The notes under the pieces: model-generated
The model's database searches: none
What the model was told of the DNA's origin: nothing
The model's input: only the letters and a program-made list of their open reading frames with translations
Shown here: positions 1 through 11,620 of the stretch, piece by piece
Layout: the number at the start of each line of letters is the position of its first letter
How positions within the stretch are numbered: position 1 is the first letter of the stretch
Program-made: the position numbers and the translations under genes
NCBI GenBank assembly: GCA_016271365.2
Contig: CM028129.1
Span: 432,642,501 to 432,706,500 of the forward strand
From: Neoceratodus forsteri
Lineage: Eukaryota; Chordata; Ceratodontiformes; Ceratodontidae
Reading direction: 5' to 3'
DNA length: 64,000 nt

Positions 1-279
1 AAGAGGCTTCCAGTTCATTTTACACAGTTAACGCATAGACAATTGCATAACAGCAGAAGGACACAGAATGCAAGAGATAGAACCTGTCATGTAGTGATGC
101 ATTGTACAATCTTAATGCAATGATGTAGACAGAGCTGCACACAGAGATGGCTACCAGTGCTAGGTGCAGGCAAGGGCTAGAGCAGGCAGTTGCCCAAGAT
201 AGAGAAGTGTGAGAAGATGCTAAGGGAAGCAGTAAAGGGAGGTAAGTGTAGCTTAAGAAGAGGATGAGGGGGGAGGAGA

Positions 280-447
280 CTGCTGATAACCAAGTACCCC
301 TCCAGGGTGTAAAGAACCCTGCCAGGGGGTGGAATCTGAGAGCAGACAAGGACAGAGAAATTAGAGGAGGGGTGAAGAAAGACTGCTGAGACCAAGGTAA
401 ACCTCCAGGATGAAGAGAAACCTGCAAGGAGGTGGGATCAGGCAGCA
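280..447. repeat. degenerate two-unit tandem repeat (~100-bp period)
   Basis: Two diverged units lie at about 280-345 and 381-447. Both follow the order 'ctgctga..ccaag', 'cctccagg', 'gaa.cctgc.agg.ggtgg.atc', 'agca'. The minus-strand open frames over this stretch carry no recognisable domain and are best explained by the repeat. Nothing else is identifiable in 1-580. Confidence 0.5.
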
Positions 448-589
448 GCCAGGAGCAATGAAAATATGAAAGCTGTTGGCAAGCCACAAAACTAGTTCTA
501 GTTCCCACCTCAGGATGCATGAACCCCGCGGGGGTCAAGCAGTGGAGCTGACTGTTTATTGTATGATATATTGAGTATAACCACAAGTC

Positions 590-744
590 ACAATGTATCT
601 CTGTGCATTTTATGTTTTAATTTCCTGTACTTATAAGTGTAATTTGTCCCCCACTGTATAGCAATGTTTATATTCCCCAGGTCGCCCCAGAAAAAGGGAC
701 AGCTTTGTCTCAGTGGGCCTAACCGGTCAACAAAATTCAAATAA
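590..744 (+). repeat. LINE-like 3' tail (tentative)
   Basis: AT-rich sequence ends in a short aaataaataaat run, as L2-type LINE 3' ends do. It follows a GC-richer stretch with 'gggac'/'gtctcagtggg' elements. There is no coding sequence upstream to confirm the family. The following stretch, 745-1180, shows nothing identifiable. Confidence 0.25.
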
Positions 745-1184
745 ATAAATGGCAGGCGTGACTAGCAGTCAGCATATCTTGAGAAGTATGAGAGGAAATG
801 CAGGAAATGGGTTGGAAGCAGCACATACAGAGTAAACTAATACATGTATGACACTACAACAAACATACTATAATCCTGCCAGACTGGCAAAGTTCTCTGC
901 AGCAACAGTGGTAATTACCTCAAGTGTCACCTAGGAGGGGTCCATGTGTTGCACAAGATGTTTACTTGTTCCCTGCTGGTTACATACTGGATGAACATAG
1001 AACATATATCAAAGGCTGTGTCTTCTCTGAACAAGATCACCCCTCAAGCAGTGCTGATGGGAGAATTTTAATAATTTGGAAGATATTTCAGTGGGGCACT
1101 ATAAATTTGTATATTTGGTCACTATTTGTAACAAACTGGGGATTTTATGCAACTGGGAGAGCAAAATTCTGCCTTAAGGTCTGG

Positions 1185-3337
1185 TTAAGAATGGTGGTGG
1201 GAGGACATCAAGAAACTGGAGTTAAGGAGGGGTGGAGGAACAATGGGAGAAAATCAAAACTGCCATCGCAGAGGCAACAAAACTTTGTGTGAAGCAAATA
1301 AACAAAACAAAATGAAGGAAAAAAACACTATGGTTCTCAAAAGAGGTGGCAGAGAAGGTTGGAGAGAAAAACATAACATTCAGGAAGTATAAGTAAACAC
1401 AGAAGGAGCAGGACAGAGAACTGTACCAGTTAAAGCAGAAGGAAGCGGGGAAGGCAGTCAGAATAGCAAAGGCCCAAACTGAGGTAAAGATAGCCAACTC
1501 AGTTAAGAAGGGGGATAAAACCTTTTATAGGTACATTAGGGAGCGAAGAAAAGAAAGACCAAGGGAGGGATAGTAAAGTTTAATGGGGGCAGAGCATGAC
1601 AGTGAAAAAGCAGGGATGCTTCTGCTCAGTATTCACAAAAGAAGAGGAGGGAGGTACCTAAACCAAACAATAGAAGCACTCTAGATGGGGGGGGGGTCAA
1701 TACCAGTCCATTCACAGAAGAAAGGGTACTGAAAGAACTCTGGAAACTAAGGTAGACAAAGCAATGGGGCTTGACAGGATTCATCCCAGAATTCTAAAAG
1801 AACTAAGGGGAGAACTAGTGACACCACTGACTACCCTTTTTAACAAATCATGGGAGGATGGGGTGGTATCTGAGGACTGGATGAGGGCAGATGTGATTCC
1901 CCTTCACAAATGCGGGAGCAAGGCAAAGGCAGGAAACTACAGATCTGTTAGTTTGACTTCTGTGGTAGGGAAAATGATGGAATCACTTCTGAAGGAAAGA
2001 ATTGTTGAGTACCTAGAGGCCAGTGGGGCAGAGGACCCAAGGCAGCATGGATTCACAGCAGGAAGGTCATGTCAGACGAATCTAATCAATTTCTTTGACT
2101 GGGTGACCAAAGTAGTAGACCAGGAAGGGGCTGTGGACATGGCCTACCTAGACTTTAGCAAGGCATTTGACACAGTCCTGCACAAAAGATTAGTAAACAA
2201 GTTAGCCAGCCTGGGAGTGGGTCCCAGGGTGGTAGCCTGGTTAAAAAACTGGCTGGACAACAGGACACAGAGGGTAATAGTAAACGGAGTTCACTCTGAA
2301 GAAAGGGGGTTTACTAGTGGGCTACCGCAGGGATCGGTACTGGGACTGGTCCCCTTTAATGTCTTTATATGTGACATTGTGGAGGTACTGGAAGGGAAAC
2401 TATGCCTCTTTGCAGATGACACAAAGATCTACAACAGGGTTGACACACAAGGGGCGTTGGAAAGGATGAGAAGGGACTTGGCAAGGTTGGAGGAATGGTC
2501 AAAAGTATGGCAGCTTAGATTCAATGCAAAGAACTGCAAAGTGATGCACCTGGGAAACAAAAACTCAGGGGAAGAATACACAATGGGGGGGAGGTACTAA
2601 CAACAACAAAAATGGAGGTGGTCATATCACATGACCTAAAGTTAGGCAAGCAATGTGAGAAGGCACTAAGGAGGGCTGGGGGATACTGGGATGCATAGGG
2701 AGAGGCATCACCAATAGAAAACAGGAAGTTGTTATCCCTCTGTACAGGCAGTTGGTGAGACCCCCATCTGGAGTACTGCATGCAGTTCTGGAGACCCCAT
2801 CTCTGCAAGGACATAGGCAGGATGGAGGCAGCCCTGAGGAGATCAACTAAAATGGTGCAGGGTCTGCACCAGAAGCCATACGAAAAGAGATTAAAGGGAA
2901 TTAATATGTATACCTTTGAGGAAAGGAGGGAGAGGGGAAATACTATGATAGAAACTTTCAAGTACCTCAAGGAAATCAACAAAGTCCAAGAGGGTAGCAT
3001 CTTTCAGAAAAATAGATGTGCAAGAACAAGGGGTCACAATTTGAAGATAGAGGGGGGATGGCTTGGGGCAATGTGAGGAAGTATTTTTTTCATGGAGAGA
3101 GTGGTTGACGCATTGAACAGCCTTCCTGAGGAAGTCATGGGGTCAAAAACAGTGGGGGAATTCAAGAATGCATGGGACAGACATAAGGCAATTCTAGTGG
3201 GGTGTAGGAGGAAGTGGGCTGTTAGTTAACTAGGATCTGCAGCTTATCCAATAGGTAGGGAAATGGGCAGACTGGGTGGGCCAAGAGGTCCTTATCTGCC
3301 ATCAAACTCTATGTTTCAATGTTCTATGTTTCTATGA
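1185..3337 (+). mobile_element. CR1-clade LINE, copy A (5' truncated)
   Basis: The element starts inside the linker between endonuclease and reverse transcriptase. It then contains the RT, the C-terminal domain and a CR1 3' end made of a short 8-mer repeat (ttctatg). The same linker sequence recurs on the minus strand at 49.6-49.9 kb (copy I), which fixes the family and the 5' limit. The 3' UTR carries the 'gggcagactgggtgggcc' signature shared by copies H and I. It is 5' truncated, as usual for CR1, and stops and frameshifts are frequent outside the RT core. Confidence 0.85.
1764..2600 (+). pseudogene. CR1 reverse transcriptase domain (copy A)
   Basis: An uninterrupted 278-codon frame covers most of the RT. 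It opens with the 'IHPRILKEL' block typical of CR1. An AYLDFSKAFDTV palm motif sits near residue 126, a GLPQGSVLG motif near 188, and the catalytic LFADDTK box near 215. The protein would copy element RNA at a nicked genomic target in the nucleus. The frame breaks before the C-terminal region, which continues in other frames to about 3080 (EERRERGNTMIETFKYLKEIN). The upstream endonuclease is absent, so this copy cannot be autonomous. Family assignment is firm; activity is excluded by the truncation. Confidence 0.85.
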
Positions 3338-3522
3338 GAGAGGGTTCTCTACTTTTATATGGAATGGAAAGTGACCATGGATGAGCCTGGCCAGGCTCAA
3401 GGCCACGCATGGAAAAGGGGGGCTGGGGTTTCCAGATATTCAAGGATACTGTTTGGCAATACAACAATGATTTATTCAAGACTGGGTGAACAGAAGGAGT
3501 GCAGCAAGTTGGCTAGATATGG

Positions 3523-3531
3523 AAGAAGAGG
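3523..3531. repeat. target-site duplication, left copy (SINE 1)
   Basis: The 9-mer aagaagagg is repeated exactly at 4048-4056 after the SINE's A tract. Confidence 0.7.
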
Positions 3532-4047
3532 GATGTCCAGGCTGGCCAAGTGGCACAGAGGGTTGAGGCGCTGGACACCACACCTCGCACCATGCCGGTG
3601 ACCCGTGTTCGGGAATGGGCACGGGCCACCATGGGTCGGCAGGGGAGGAGAAGGATTGAGCATCCGGAGGACTGCTCTCCTTCTCCAGGAAGGTGGATCC
3701 AGCATCGGGCACCCGATTGCCCCCGGTGGAGGCTGGGGCTTGGTGCCATGCGTGAGCAAGGAGGGAGCTGAGTGCAGATGCATGGAGGAGGATGCATGTT
3801 GCGTCGGCTCCTCCCTCCGCTGGCGCTGGCTGCACGCCTGCCCAACAAAACACAGTAAAATGCTGGCTCTCGCTATTAGCTGGCCCCATTCTGACCCCTC
3901 AGATCTCATCAATTCTGCCTGGCAGCCCCACTCCCAGGGGTGGGGATTCCCCGGGTATGAGGGGGTCGAATTCCGGAGCCTGGCGAGCCCTCCGAGGAGG
4001 GGCTTCGGGAGCTTAGGCAACAAAACTACAATAAATAAAAAAAAAAA
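3532..4047 (+). mobile_element. GC-rich tRNA-derived SINE with poly(A) tail
   Basis: The head resembles a class II (Leu/Ser-type) tRNA. An A-box-like tggccaagtgg lies at 3543-3553, then 'ggttgaggcgctggac', and a weaker B-box-like tgttcgggaat near 3606. A GC-rich body follows and ends in a long A tract at about 4031-4049. An exact 9-bp direct repeat (aagaagagg, 3523-3531 and 4048-4056) flanks the unit, and the unit interrupts an L1 reading frame. These are the marks of LINE-mediated SINE insertion. Open frames over it on both strands are by-products of GC richness. Confidence 0.75.
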
Positions 4048-5199
4048 AAGAAGAGGCCAACAAGTGTATAAACAATTACCAAACCCTAATATGCTGGTGG
4101 TATGGGTCCCAGAGGCATGGGACATAATTAAGAAAAGGAGGGGGGCTGAAGGAAACCAAATTCTGCTAGTACCAATAGCCCAAACTCTGGGGTTTTTACC
4201 CAAGTTGGAGGATCCAGGGTTCCGCTTGTGGCAGGAGAGGGGAATATGATGTCTTGGGGTCTTGTATTGTAAAACAGGGTTATTCTCATTTGTGGCTATA
4301 CAGAGAGGGTTGGGAATACCACAATCCCATTACTTTCCCTTCCTCCAGATCCGCACATTTAGTACAGGATTAAATAGGGAGCCTGTGGAGAGCTCTAAGC
4401 TAGCAGAGATACAGCAGTAAGTATATAGAACATGAAAGAAGACAAAGGTTTAATAGGCCAGGTGGCAAGGCAGGACGGGCAGTTCTTCCCAGACTTGTCT
4501 GGAAAGTGAGGCAACAATGGGAATCAGATTTGGGATGAGCAATTATTGAACAAAACTTGTGTATGGTAAGAAGCTCCCATATGGGACTACTAATTTGGAA
4601 TAACTATAAGGAAGCTCAATATAAATTTTTACATAGATTATACCGCCCACTAATTGTGGTGCATAAATTCCATCCAGAGATCTCACCCTTACGTGGGAGG
4701 TGCGGGGGGCACAAGGAACTTATTAGCACTATTTCTGGGGATGCCCTAAATTACAATCCTATTGGTGAGGAATAGCACAGCAATTGTCGAATATCTGGGG
4801 CAAGCCAGTTGTCAATACACTGCTATCACTTCTGTTTTGGGGCAAGGATGAGGAAGAGGATCCTATACCCCAGGTGACTTAGGATAATGCTAGTGGTGGC
4901 AGGGAGGATATACAGAACACATGGATCTCATATGCCACACCCACAGTGGACGAATGGAAAAACATGATGCTGCATGTGTTAACTATAGACCCCCTTACTT
5001 ATGTTTTGAAAGGGAAGCTAGAGAGATTTCTGTAGGACTAGGGGAAATTTTTGGATTCACTACCCCTGATGGAAGTTCATGTTTTAAGGATGGAAGGCCG
5101 ATGTTTCATAAGTAATCAAAAGAGTGCTTTGGAAGCCTGGAGATGAAATACACTCTTGGAAATACATGTGATACCCATGGTATAGATATATATAATATA

Positions 5200-5627
5200 T
5201 ATTTTTTTTTTTGCAAGCTGCCGGCCGCCTGGTGTTTCTCGGCCCGGTCACGGGCCATGGGCTTCCACTCCCCGCATCAGTCTTGAGCCCTCCGATACCC
5301 GTGGCTTGTCCCCTACGGCAGGGCTGCAGACTCCCTTACATGCCGTGAAGTCCTCAGACTAGGTCAGAGGGCTGGCTCGGGAGCTAATCGCCGTGGCAAG
5401 CTTCATTAGCGCGGCCGCAGCTTTTTTCAGCTTTTCCTTTGGGGAGGGGGTCGCAATGACGCTGGCATCCACCCTGCCCCTGTGTATGCGAAGTGCAGGT
5501 AGTAGTGCGACTCCTGGCCTCCGCCAGGAGTTACCAATGCCCGGACACTTCCCCCCCCAGAGAAGGAGAGCAGTCTCTAGGACGCTGTATCCTTCTCCCC
5601 CCCGGCCGGCCCTCCAGCGACCCTGGT
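5200..5627 (-). mobile_element. second copy of the GC-rich SINE (5' truncated, no tRNA head)
   Basis: Read on the minus strand, this starts at the position equivalent to about 3628 of SINE 1 (accagggtcg versus accatgggtcg). It shares the 'gagaaggat...actgctctccttctc' block and ends in a poly(A) tract, seen as T's at about 5202-5212. It is bounded by an exact 15-bp direct repeat, gatatatataatata, at 5185-5199 and 5628-5642. Similarity to SINE 1 is clear in the first ~70 bp and patchier further on. Confidence 0.7.
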
Positions 5628-5642
5628 GATATATATAATATA

Positions 5643-7015
5643 AATATTACACATTCTAAGAATCCACATGGTCTGGATAATGAAAAAGTTTACACAAAAA
5701 CTCAGAGAAAAAAGGTAGCAATCACATTTTGCAGAATGAACTGTTACTTGGTTAATATTCTGGATATGTTCACATTTTTATTATATTTTTTTCTTCTTCT
5801 TTTAAAAAACATTTTGCATAAATTCAGCACCTCCTGTAGAAGAATATGATGTTTATATTGGTTACAGACATGACCAGGAGAACTGTGACTACGCTGGTAA
5901 TTGTTAATTTGTTTTTTAAAGAAAACTTAATAATGTAATACAAAAAAAAAAGGTGGTAGACAGTGACTTTCTAGATAATGTAATTGACAAAATTAGAGGA
6001 CACCCTAATACACATAAGAGTTTGATCGCCTTAATGGACCCAGTGCATGAAGGTATCCTGGCCCTACAAGCCCTGATATGCGACACATAAGGCCAAGACA
6101 TGCACATCCCAGGTGTCTGATGGACACTCACATATGCAGGAATGGCAAGCATCCACTCCGCACTCCTGTCCGAGACCATGCAGGAGGGATCCCGCACAAC
6201 TACGTGACAGGTCCAGGCAGGGGCCAGGGAGTGGATGTGCCTGCAGAGGGACAGCAGAGCACAGTATGCACAGTGTCTTTTGCACTCCGCTGTGCCAGTG
6301 TTGAAAGGGATTTCCATTATGTCTGCCAGAGGGCTGCCATAATGGCTGCATAGCCTCCTGATCAGAGCTCCAACACGACACAGTGCCCATAGCAATGAAC
6401 CCCAGTCCCCTTCAATAACACAGAGATATGGGGGTGGTGGCAGGTTGTGGGGCGCTGACTTCTAAACTGGTAACTTTTATTGCAGGCTGTTGGCAACATG
6501 GTGGTCCAGATGCAGGCTGCCATGTTCCATGATCCTCTGCTCCCACAGAGTAGGGGATCTACTGTGGGACCTGGTTGAGTTTCTGGCTGGAAGCCCCTGG
6601 TTCAGTTGATGTTCATCCCCCTGGCTGGCCCTGCCCATTAAACTGAGCTATGCGGCCACCCTCAGCCATCTGGCGCCACCCAGGTGGACATGCACACTGG
6701 CCTTGTGCACCCCTTTGGGGATAGTTACACGGCACACCATTGCACAGGCCAGTATGTGCCCCTACTAGCACATACTGGGCTTCATAGTGAATAGGGCCAT
6801 TGATGAATATCTGCTATTCATCCTACAGATGCCCACTTATCCAGATGGCTCCTGTGCCAGTTGATGACTGCCGCCAATGTATCTATATTACGGTACTAGA
6901 TTACTTAAATATGAATTGTCCTATTTTGGTTGGTTTATTTTCAAACATATCTGTTTGTTGCTTGTTGTAAGTTACCCTTTTTTTTTAAGCAGAAAGTGGT
7001 CTGGGCACAGCCCTT
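5643..7015. other. unassigned region
   Basis: This stretch contains several 60-160-codon open frames, the longest on the minus strand at 5916-6395. None has a recognisable domain. The sequence at 6000-6850 is moderately GC-rich and may be an old DNA-transposon interior, but no terminal repeats were found. Confidence 0.3.
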
Positions 7016-7017
7016 TT

Positions 7018-7371
7018 TCGGCCATGCCTGACACAAAAACATGACAATACAATAACAATACATAACAATAACAATAACATGAACTTTACATTACATTGTT
7101 AGCCAAACTAAAAGATTTAAATAAAAAGTGTTTAAAATTTGTTACATTATTTGCTTCTGTAACCAACCCTACAAACTAATTTAAAACAGTAGGACCAAAC
7201 CAGGAGAATACCCTTCTGTACATATCTATTTTACACATTGGGATTAAAAACAAAGTCCTTGCACTTTTTCTAGTTTTTTGACTCACTGTCGTTAAGTGCA
7301 CCTGAAAGAGATTTTGGGTTTGATTTCATTGCCCACTCTGTAAGCAAAAATAACAGCATTAAATGTAATCT
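7018..7371 (-). mobile_element. L2-like LINE 3' fragment
   Basis: On the minus strand, frames give the conserved LINE C-terminus: FSWFGPTVLN followed by TNFKHFLFKSF. This is the usual 'A..LWN.LP...SF...L.T.LF' ending of L2-group ORF2. A tattg-rich tail lies at about 7040-7080. It directly follows another L2 3' end at 7372 and seems to be a separate insertion. Confidence 0.55.
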
Positions 7372-8760
7372 TAAGTAATAATAATAATAATAACTATTTC
7401 TCTGGCGCCTTCCAAAAAACCAAGGAGCCTTACAAAATTTTAAAAACATATCAAATAATTCAAATCATTAAAATATATCAAAAAAACTGTTACATTTAGA
7501 AAATTATGATCAATCACCGAAAGCCTGAATATATAAATACGTTTTCAGGGCCTTTTTTGTAATGGGGGCAAAACATTCAATTTTTGATACAGTATACAGT
7601 GATGTGTTCTTTGAGGGGCTTTAAGAGCAAACCAATAAATATTATTAAAAATAACTGTATATTTGTTCCCCAAAACCCTATTTTGATTGACAGACAGTAT
7701 GTTACCATAATCTAATGTAGGCATAAGTAACTGTTTAGCTATAAGCAAACATGCTTCATTTGTTAGAGAACCCATGTTTTGATACAGAAAACCCAATTTT
7801 TTATTCACTTTTCTGCCCACCAATTATTATGAGGGACCAGATTTAGGCTAGGATGTAGCAAAATACCCAAATATTTAAAATTTGTTACCATTGGGAGAAT
7901 CGCCCTATTTTTCCCACTTATCTGCAAGTGGTTCTTTTCTCTTGCTAATCTTTGGACAGAGCCAAATAAAATAGTTTTAGTCTTAGCTTCGTTAAAAATT
8001 AATTTGTTTGTTTCAAACTACTTGACCAAAATATCATACTTAATCTATAAAGATGGCTGTAGTTCTGCAACTGACGGTGCAGATTCCCATATTGCTGCAT
8101 CATCTGCGCACATTAGGCTGTTCCTCTCAGAGAAGGGGCTGGGCAGATCACTCACAAATATCAAAAATAATAAAGGGCCCAGCACCAATCTATGGGGAAC
8201 CCCTGCCTTAACCACCAAGGGCTCAGATATCTTTGAGCCTATCCCAACTCTTTGTACATGGTTCTGTAGGTAACTGTTGAACCATTCCAGGGCCATCCCT
8301 TGGACCTCCATCTTTCCCAGCTTATCAGTAATTTATGATCCACCGTATCGAAGGTACCAGCCAGGTCCGTGAACACTGCGCTGATGGCCAGCCCCCCATC
8401 ACCTGCCCCCAGCATGGCATCTGCAAACCCAGCCAGTGCCATCATGGTGGATCACCCCTTTATAAACCCATGTTGCTGATCTATTAACAAACCATACTCC
8501 TCCAGGTGTGGCATCAGCCTGCGGAACACACATCTCTCCAGCATTTTACTCAATACCGTCAAAAGTGAGGTAGGCCTGTAGTTTATCATATTAAGTCTGT
8601 CCCCTCCTTCATATATAGGGATCATCCTAGATGCTTTCCATTTTGTAGGCACCATCCCCTTAATAAATGATTGGTTAAATATAGCTATTACGGATCCCTT
8701 AATCCTACCCGCTGCTAACTTTAGCAACCTAGGGTGGAGCACGTGTTTGCAGTTTGTTAG
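7372..8760 (-). mobile_element. L2-group LINE (5' truncated)
   Basis: The minus strand carries RT fragments in order: 'PTKWKASRMIPIYEGGDRLNM' (8742 downwards), 'FTDLAGTFDTVDH' near 8350, 'VPHRLVLGPLLFLIFVSDL' and a CADDAAIW active-site box near 8120, then a C-terminal block to 7545. The 3' end has the L2-type 'ggcgcc...' tail followed by a (TTA)n run at about 7372-7395. The YADD-equivalent box reads CADD, and frames are shifted at several points. Confidence 0.7.
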
Positions 8761-9312
8761 TGTTTTATAGTTAGATGGCTTTTATCATAATTTGACAATT
8801 GTGTGTTGACTTAAATGTAAAAAAAAGTTTCAATTAAATATATATTTAAAAAAAAAAAAGACAAGAAACAATAAATCGCACACTTTTGTTTCAATGGTTT
8901 TAGGGCCCCGTTGACCTTTATTACTTTATTATATAAGGTGAAATCTTTGTTATAAGTGTTATACTAATTACCTAATTACTTCTGACTTATGTAAAACAAT
9001 TACAGAAGGTGTTTCTCATTAGAGAATCAAAACTGACATTTAATGCAGAAAGGCAGTCAGTTGAACTTTATCAGCTGGTGCTTTACATGAATTATACAAC
9101 TGAGCGTAATACTACAGGAAATCTATACAGTTATGGGTTATTCACCTGTGAATAATTTTCATATTCCACAATGACAGAATCCACCCTTTGGAAAAGGAGA
9201 AGGTGAGGGTACGTACAGGCCTGAGTTGGGCTAGGATTCTCACTCCCCTTTAAAGAGGTTTCTGCTTGTCAGAGTTTGAACTTCTTTTTCTTTTGACTTG
9301 ATGTATATGCTC
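8761..9312. other. unassigned AT-rich interval
   Basis: No coding or family signal is visible. An A-rich run lies near 8820-8865. A short perfect inverted repeat lies at 9138-9155 (TTATTCAC / GTGAATAA around CT). Confidence 0.4.
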
Positions 9313-10650
9313 TGAACATAGAAACATATGGAAACATAGACAATGGCAGCAGAAAAAGATCAGAGGTCCATCCAGTCTGCCCAAGTTCCCTATAATCCCT
9401 GGAACCTACTGTTCCTCCAGGGTACTAACCCTCCCCACCATCTCTTTATTCTCCTTCCTGGTCCTGTAGCCCACGGTAACCACTGTTCCCTTCATTATGT
9501 TTCAGCCCTGCTTGAATCCCCTGACTCTTTTCACACTCACCACCTCAGCTGACAGACTGTTCCAAGGTTCCACCACCCTTTCCATAAAGTAGTACTTCCT
9601 CACATCCCTCCTGAACCTACGTCCTGTTAATTTCCATTTGTATCCACATGACCACAAATTGGTACTCAGGCTAAATAGTTCCCTGCAGTTCACTTAGTTA
9701 ATTACTTTAAGGAACTTGAAGGTCTCTATCATATCTCCCCTCTCCCTTCTGGTCTCAAGTGAGTACATATTTAGTGCCTTGAGGCGCTCCTCATAGGATC
9801 TGCCCTGCTGGCCCTGAATCATTTTTGTTACTCTGCACTGCACTGTCTCCAATCTGTCCTTATCTTTTCTGAGGTGAGCACTCCGGAACTGGGCACAGTA
9901 CTCTAGGTGAGGCCTCACCAGGCATTTGTAGAAGGGAAGTATTACCTGTTTTCTTCTGCTATCAGTACACCTCCCGATACATCCCAGCATCCTGTTAGCC
10001 TTACTATGGGCCTTGTTGCACTGACTCAGTTGCTTAAATGAGTTGCTAATGATAAATCCCAGATCCTGTTCCTCATCTGTAGTGCTAAGTCTCTCTCCTC
10101 CCATTCAGTACTCTGTCTTGGGGCTCTTTTTCCCCTAGGTGCATTACTTTGCACTTCTTAGCATTGAATTTTAACTGCCAGACCTTTGTTCACCCTCTAG
10201 CTTTTGTGGGTATCTCTACATCTCCCTTATTCCCTCATCAATATCCACCCTCCCACATAGTTTTGTGTCATCTGTGAAGAGACATAACCTGCCCTGGATT
10301 CCTTCTCCAGTGTCATTAATGAACATATTGAAGAGGACCAGATCCAGAACTGATCCCTTTGGAACCCCACTCATAACCTTCCTCTCTTCTGATTTAACCC
10401 CATTAACCACCACCCTCTGCTGCCTCCCTCTAGCCAGTTACCCACCCAGTTCACTGTGGGTTTAGTTGTACTCAGGTCTTGAATCTTCCTGAGCAATCAT
10501 TTGTGAGGTACCAAGTCAAAAGCCTTTCTGAAGTCAAAGTAGAGCAGATCCACAGCATGACCTTTGTCTAATTATTTTGTCACCCAGTCCAAGAAAACTA
10601 TCAGGTTAGTCTGACAAGATCTTCTGCCACAAAACCACCTTATAATATCT
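9313..10650 (-). mobile_element. CR1-clade LINE, copy B (5' truncated)
   Basis: The 3' end is at 9313 (catagaaacat.. on +), then minus-strand C-terminal frames ([28 protein letters not shown]-like at 9694-10104). RT follows, with GVPKGSVLDLVLFNMFI and the active-site LFTDDTK at 10216-10413 (A replaced by T in the usual LFADDTK). It fades at about 10650 in the SCQTNLI-equivalent block. Confidence 0.8.
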
Positions 10651-10668
10651 TTAATACATTAAAAAATC

Positions 10669-10908
10669 TTATATCTCTTGCAGGCTAGAATGATGGAAAG
10701 GTTTATCTGCATGAGGAAATGCTTGTTGCATGCCAGTTGAACTGCTCATAGTTGGTTGAAGCAAGAGAGGTAGGAGGCTAGGAATCTCCGTATCAGAAGC
10801 TTCAACATGTGGTTGCAGTGCTGGTGCAGGGAAAAGTGTCTTGGCTTCAATGGGGACTGGGGATCCACTTGGAATTATGCGGGCCTTTACAAGGACGATG
10901 GCCTGCAT
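10669..10908 (-). other. unassigned 79-codon open frame between two CR1 copies
   Basis: This minus-strand frame is proline-, leucine- and serine-rich and matches no transposon protein I recognise. The upstream bases read 'atttag' followed by the frame, a weak acceptor-like context. No convincing donor follows. It may be chance or a fragment of CR1 ORF1 or 5' UTR. Confidence 0.2.
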
Positions 10909-11047
10909 TGGTCCTAAATGATCGGTTTAAGTTCTTCATTAGCAAGCATTTAAACTAGCCAAGGGGGGCTGATGGGAGCAGGGAGACTCAAGCAACCCAC
11001 CCCCACAGGTTAGAGCAGTAGGCAAGGAGGATCAGGAAGGTAAGTTA

Positions 11048-11620
11048 TTGTCAGATACTCCTGAACAAGCTATAAAGAGTAGGGCAGAGGAAGGGAAGCA
11101 GCATAAGAAGGATACCAGATTTGGAGGGAAGAAAAAAGAAGGTAAACAAGAGAATAGAAGGAGGGTAGGCAATAACAGGTATAAGGCCATGTATACAAAT
11201 GTCTGCAGCCTGGGTAATAAAATACCAGACCTGGTGGTATTGATAGCAAAGATGGACCTAGATATAGTGGCAATAATAGAGATGTGGTACACCGTACACC
11301 ACATCTGGGAGGTAAGTGTACCAGATTATGCTTTATTCAGAAGGGATAGGGAGGATAAAAAGGGGGGGTGGCCTTGTATGTCAGGGAAAATATAAAAGCA
11401 ACTGCAGTACAGGGGAGGCAGGGGGAGGCTGAGGCACTGTGGGTCACCCTGGAGCCAGGCAATGGCACAGCAATTCACACAGAGGTAATCTACAGACCTC
11501 CAGCTCAGGGAGAGGAGGAGGTTAAGGTGATAATAGAGGAAATACATGAGATGGGCAGTGGTGGGCAGCAATCTGGGTACCAGTGACCATAGGACCATCT
11601 GGATCACCATCACCGGTAAA
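11048..11620 (+). pseudogene. CR1 AP-endonuclease remnant (copy C)
   Basis: Residue blocks typical of the apurinic/apyrimidinic-like endonuclease are visible: TNVCSLGNKIPDL, DIVAIIEMW (ETW-equivalent with M), EVIYRPP and SDHRTIWI. The domain normally nicks target DNA to prime reverse transcription. A frameshift near 11370 and an internal deletion after YRPP remove the LGDFN catalytic block, so this copy is inactive. Confidence 0.7.

Larger units (their letters stand above)
3338..5184 (+). pseudogene. L1-type LINE ORF2 C-terminal fragment, interrupted by a SINE
   Basis: Translated in shifting frames, 3345-3530 reads like the L1 ORF2 segment after the RT (FIWNGK, KGGLGFPDIQGY, SWLDMEE). 4057-5170 continues it: NPNMLVVWV, LEDPGFRLWQERGI, a cysteine-containing block (SPLRGRCGGHKELI), and a terminal LTYVLKGKLERF segment. 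The two halves join if the insertion at 3532-4047 is removed. A second SINE abuts the 3' side at 5200-5627. No poly(A) tail is visible at a clean 3' end. The 5' end begins directly at the CR1 copy A tail. Confidence 0.7.

Noticed and set aside
20..586. 188-codon minus-strand open frame
   Set aside because: It runs over a degenerate tandem repeat, has low-complexity Pro/Ser/Leu composition and no domain.
3538..3620. tRNA gene
   Set aside because: The tRNA-like head lacks a proper 3' half and acceptor pairing, and is fused to a SINE body with poly(A) and target duplications.
3472..4203. 243-codon minus-strand frame and overlapping frames on both strands
   Set aside because: All lie over the GC-rich SINE and the L1 fragment. 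Stop-poor GC-rich sequence explains them.
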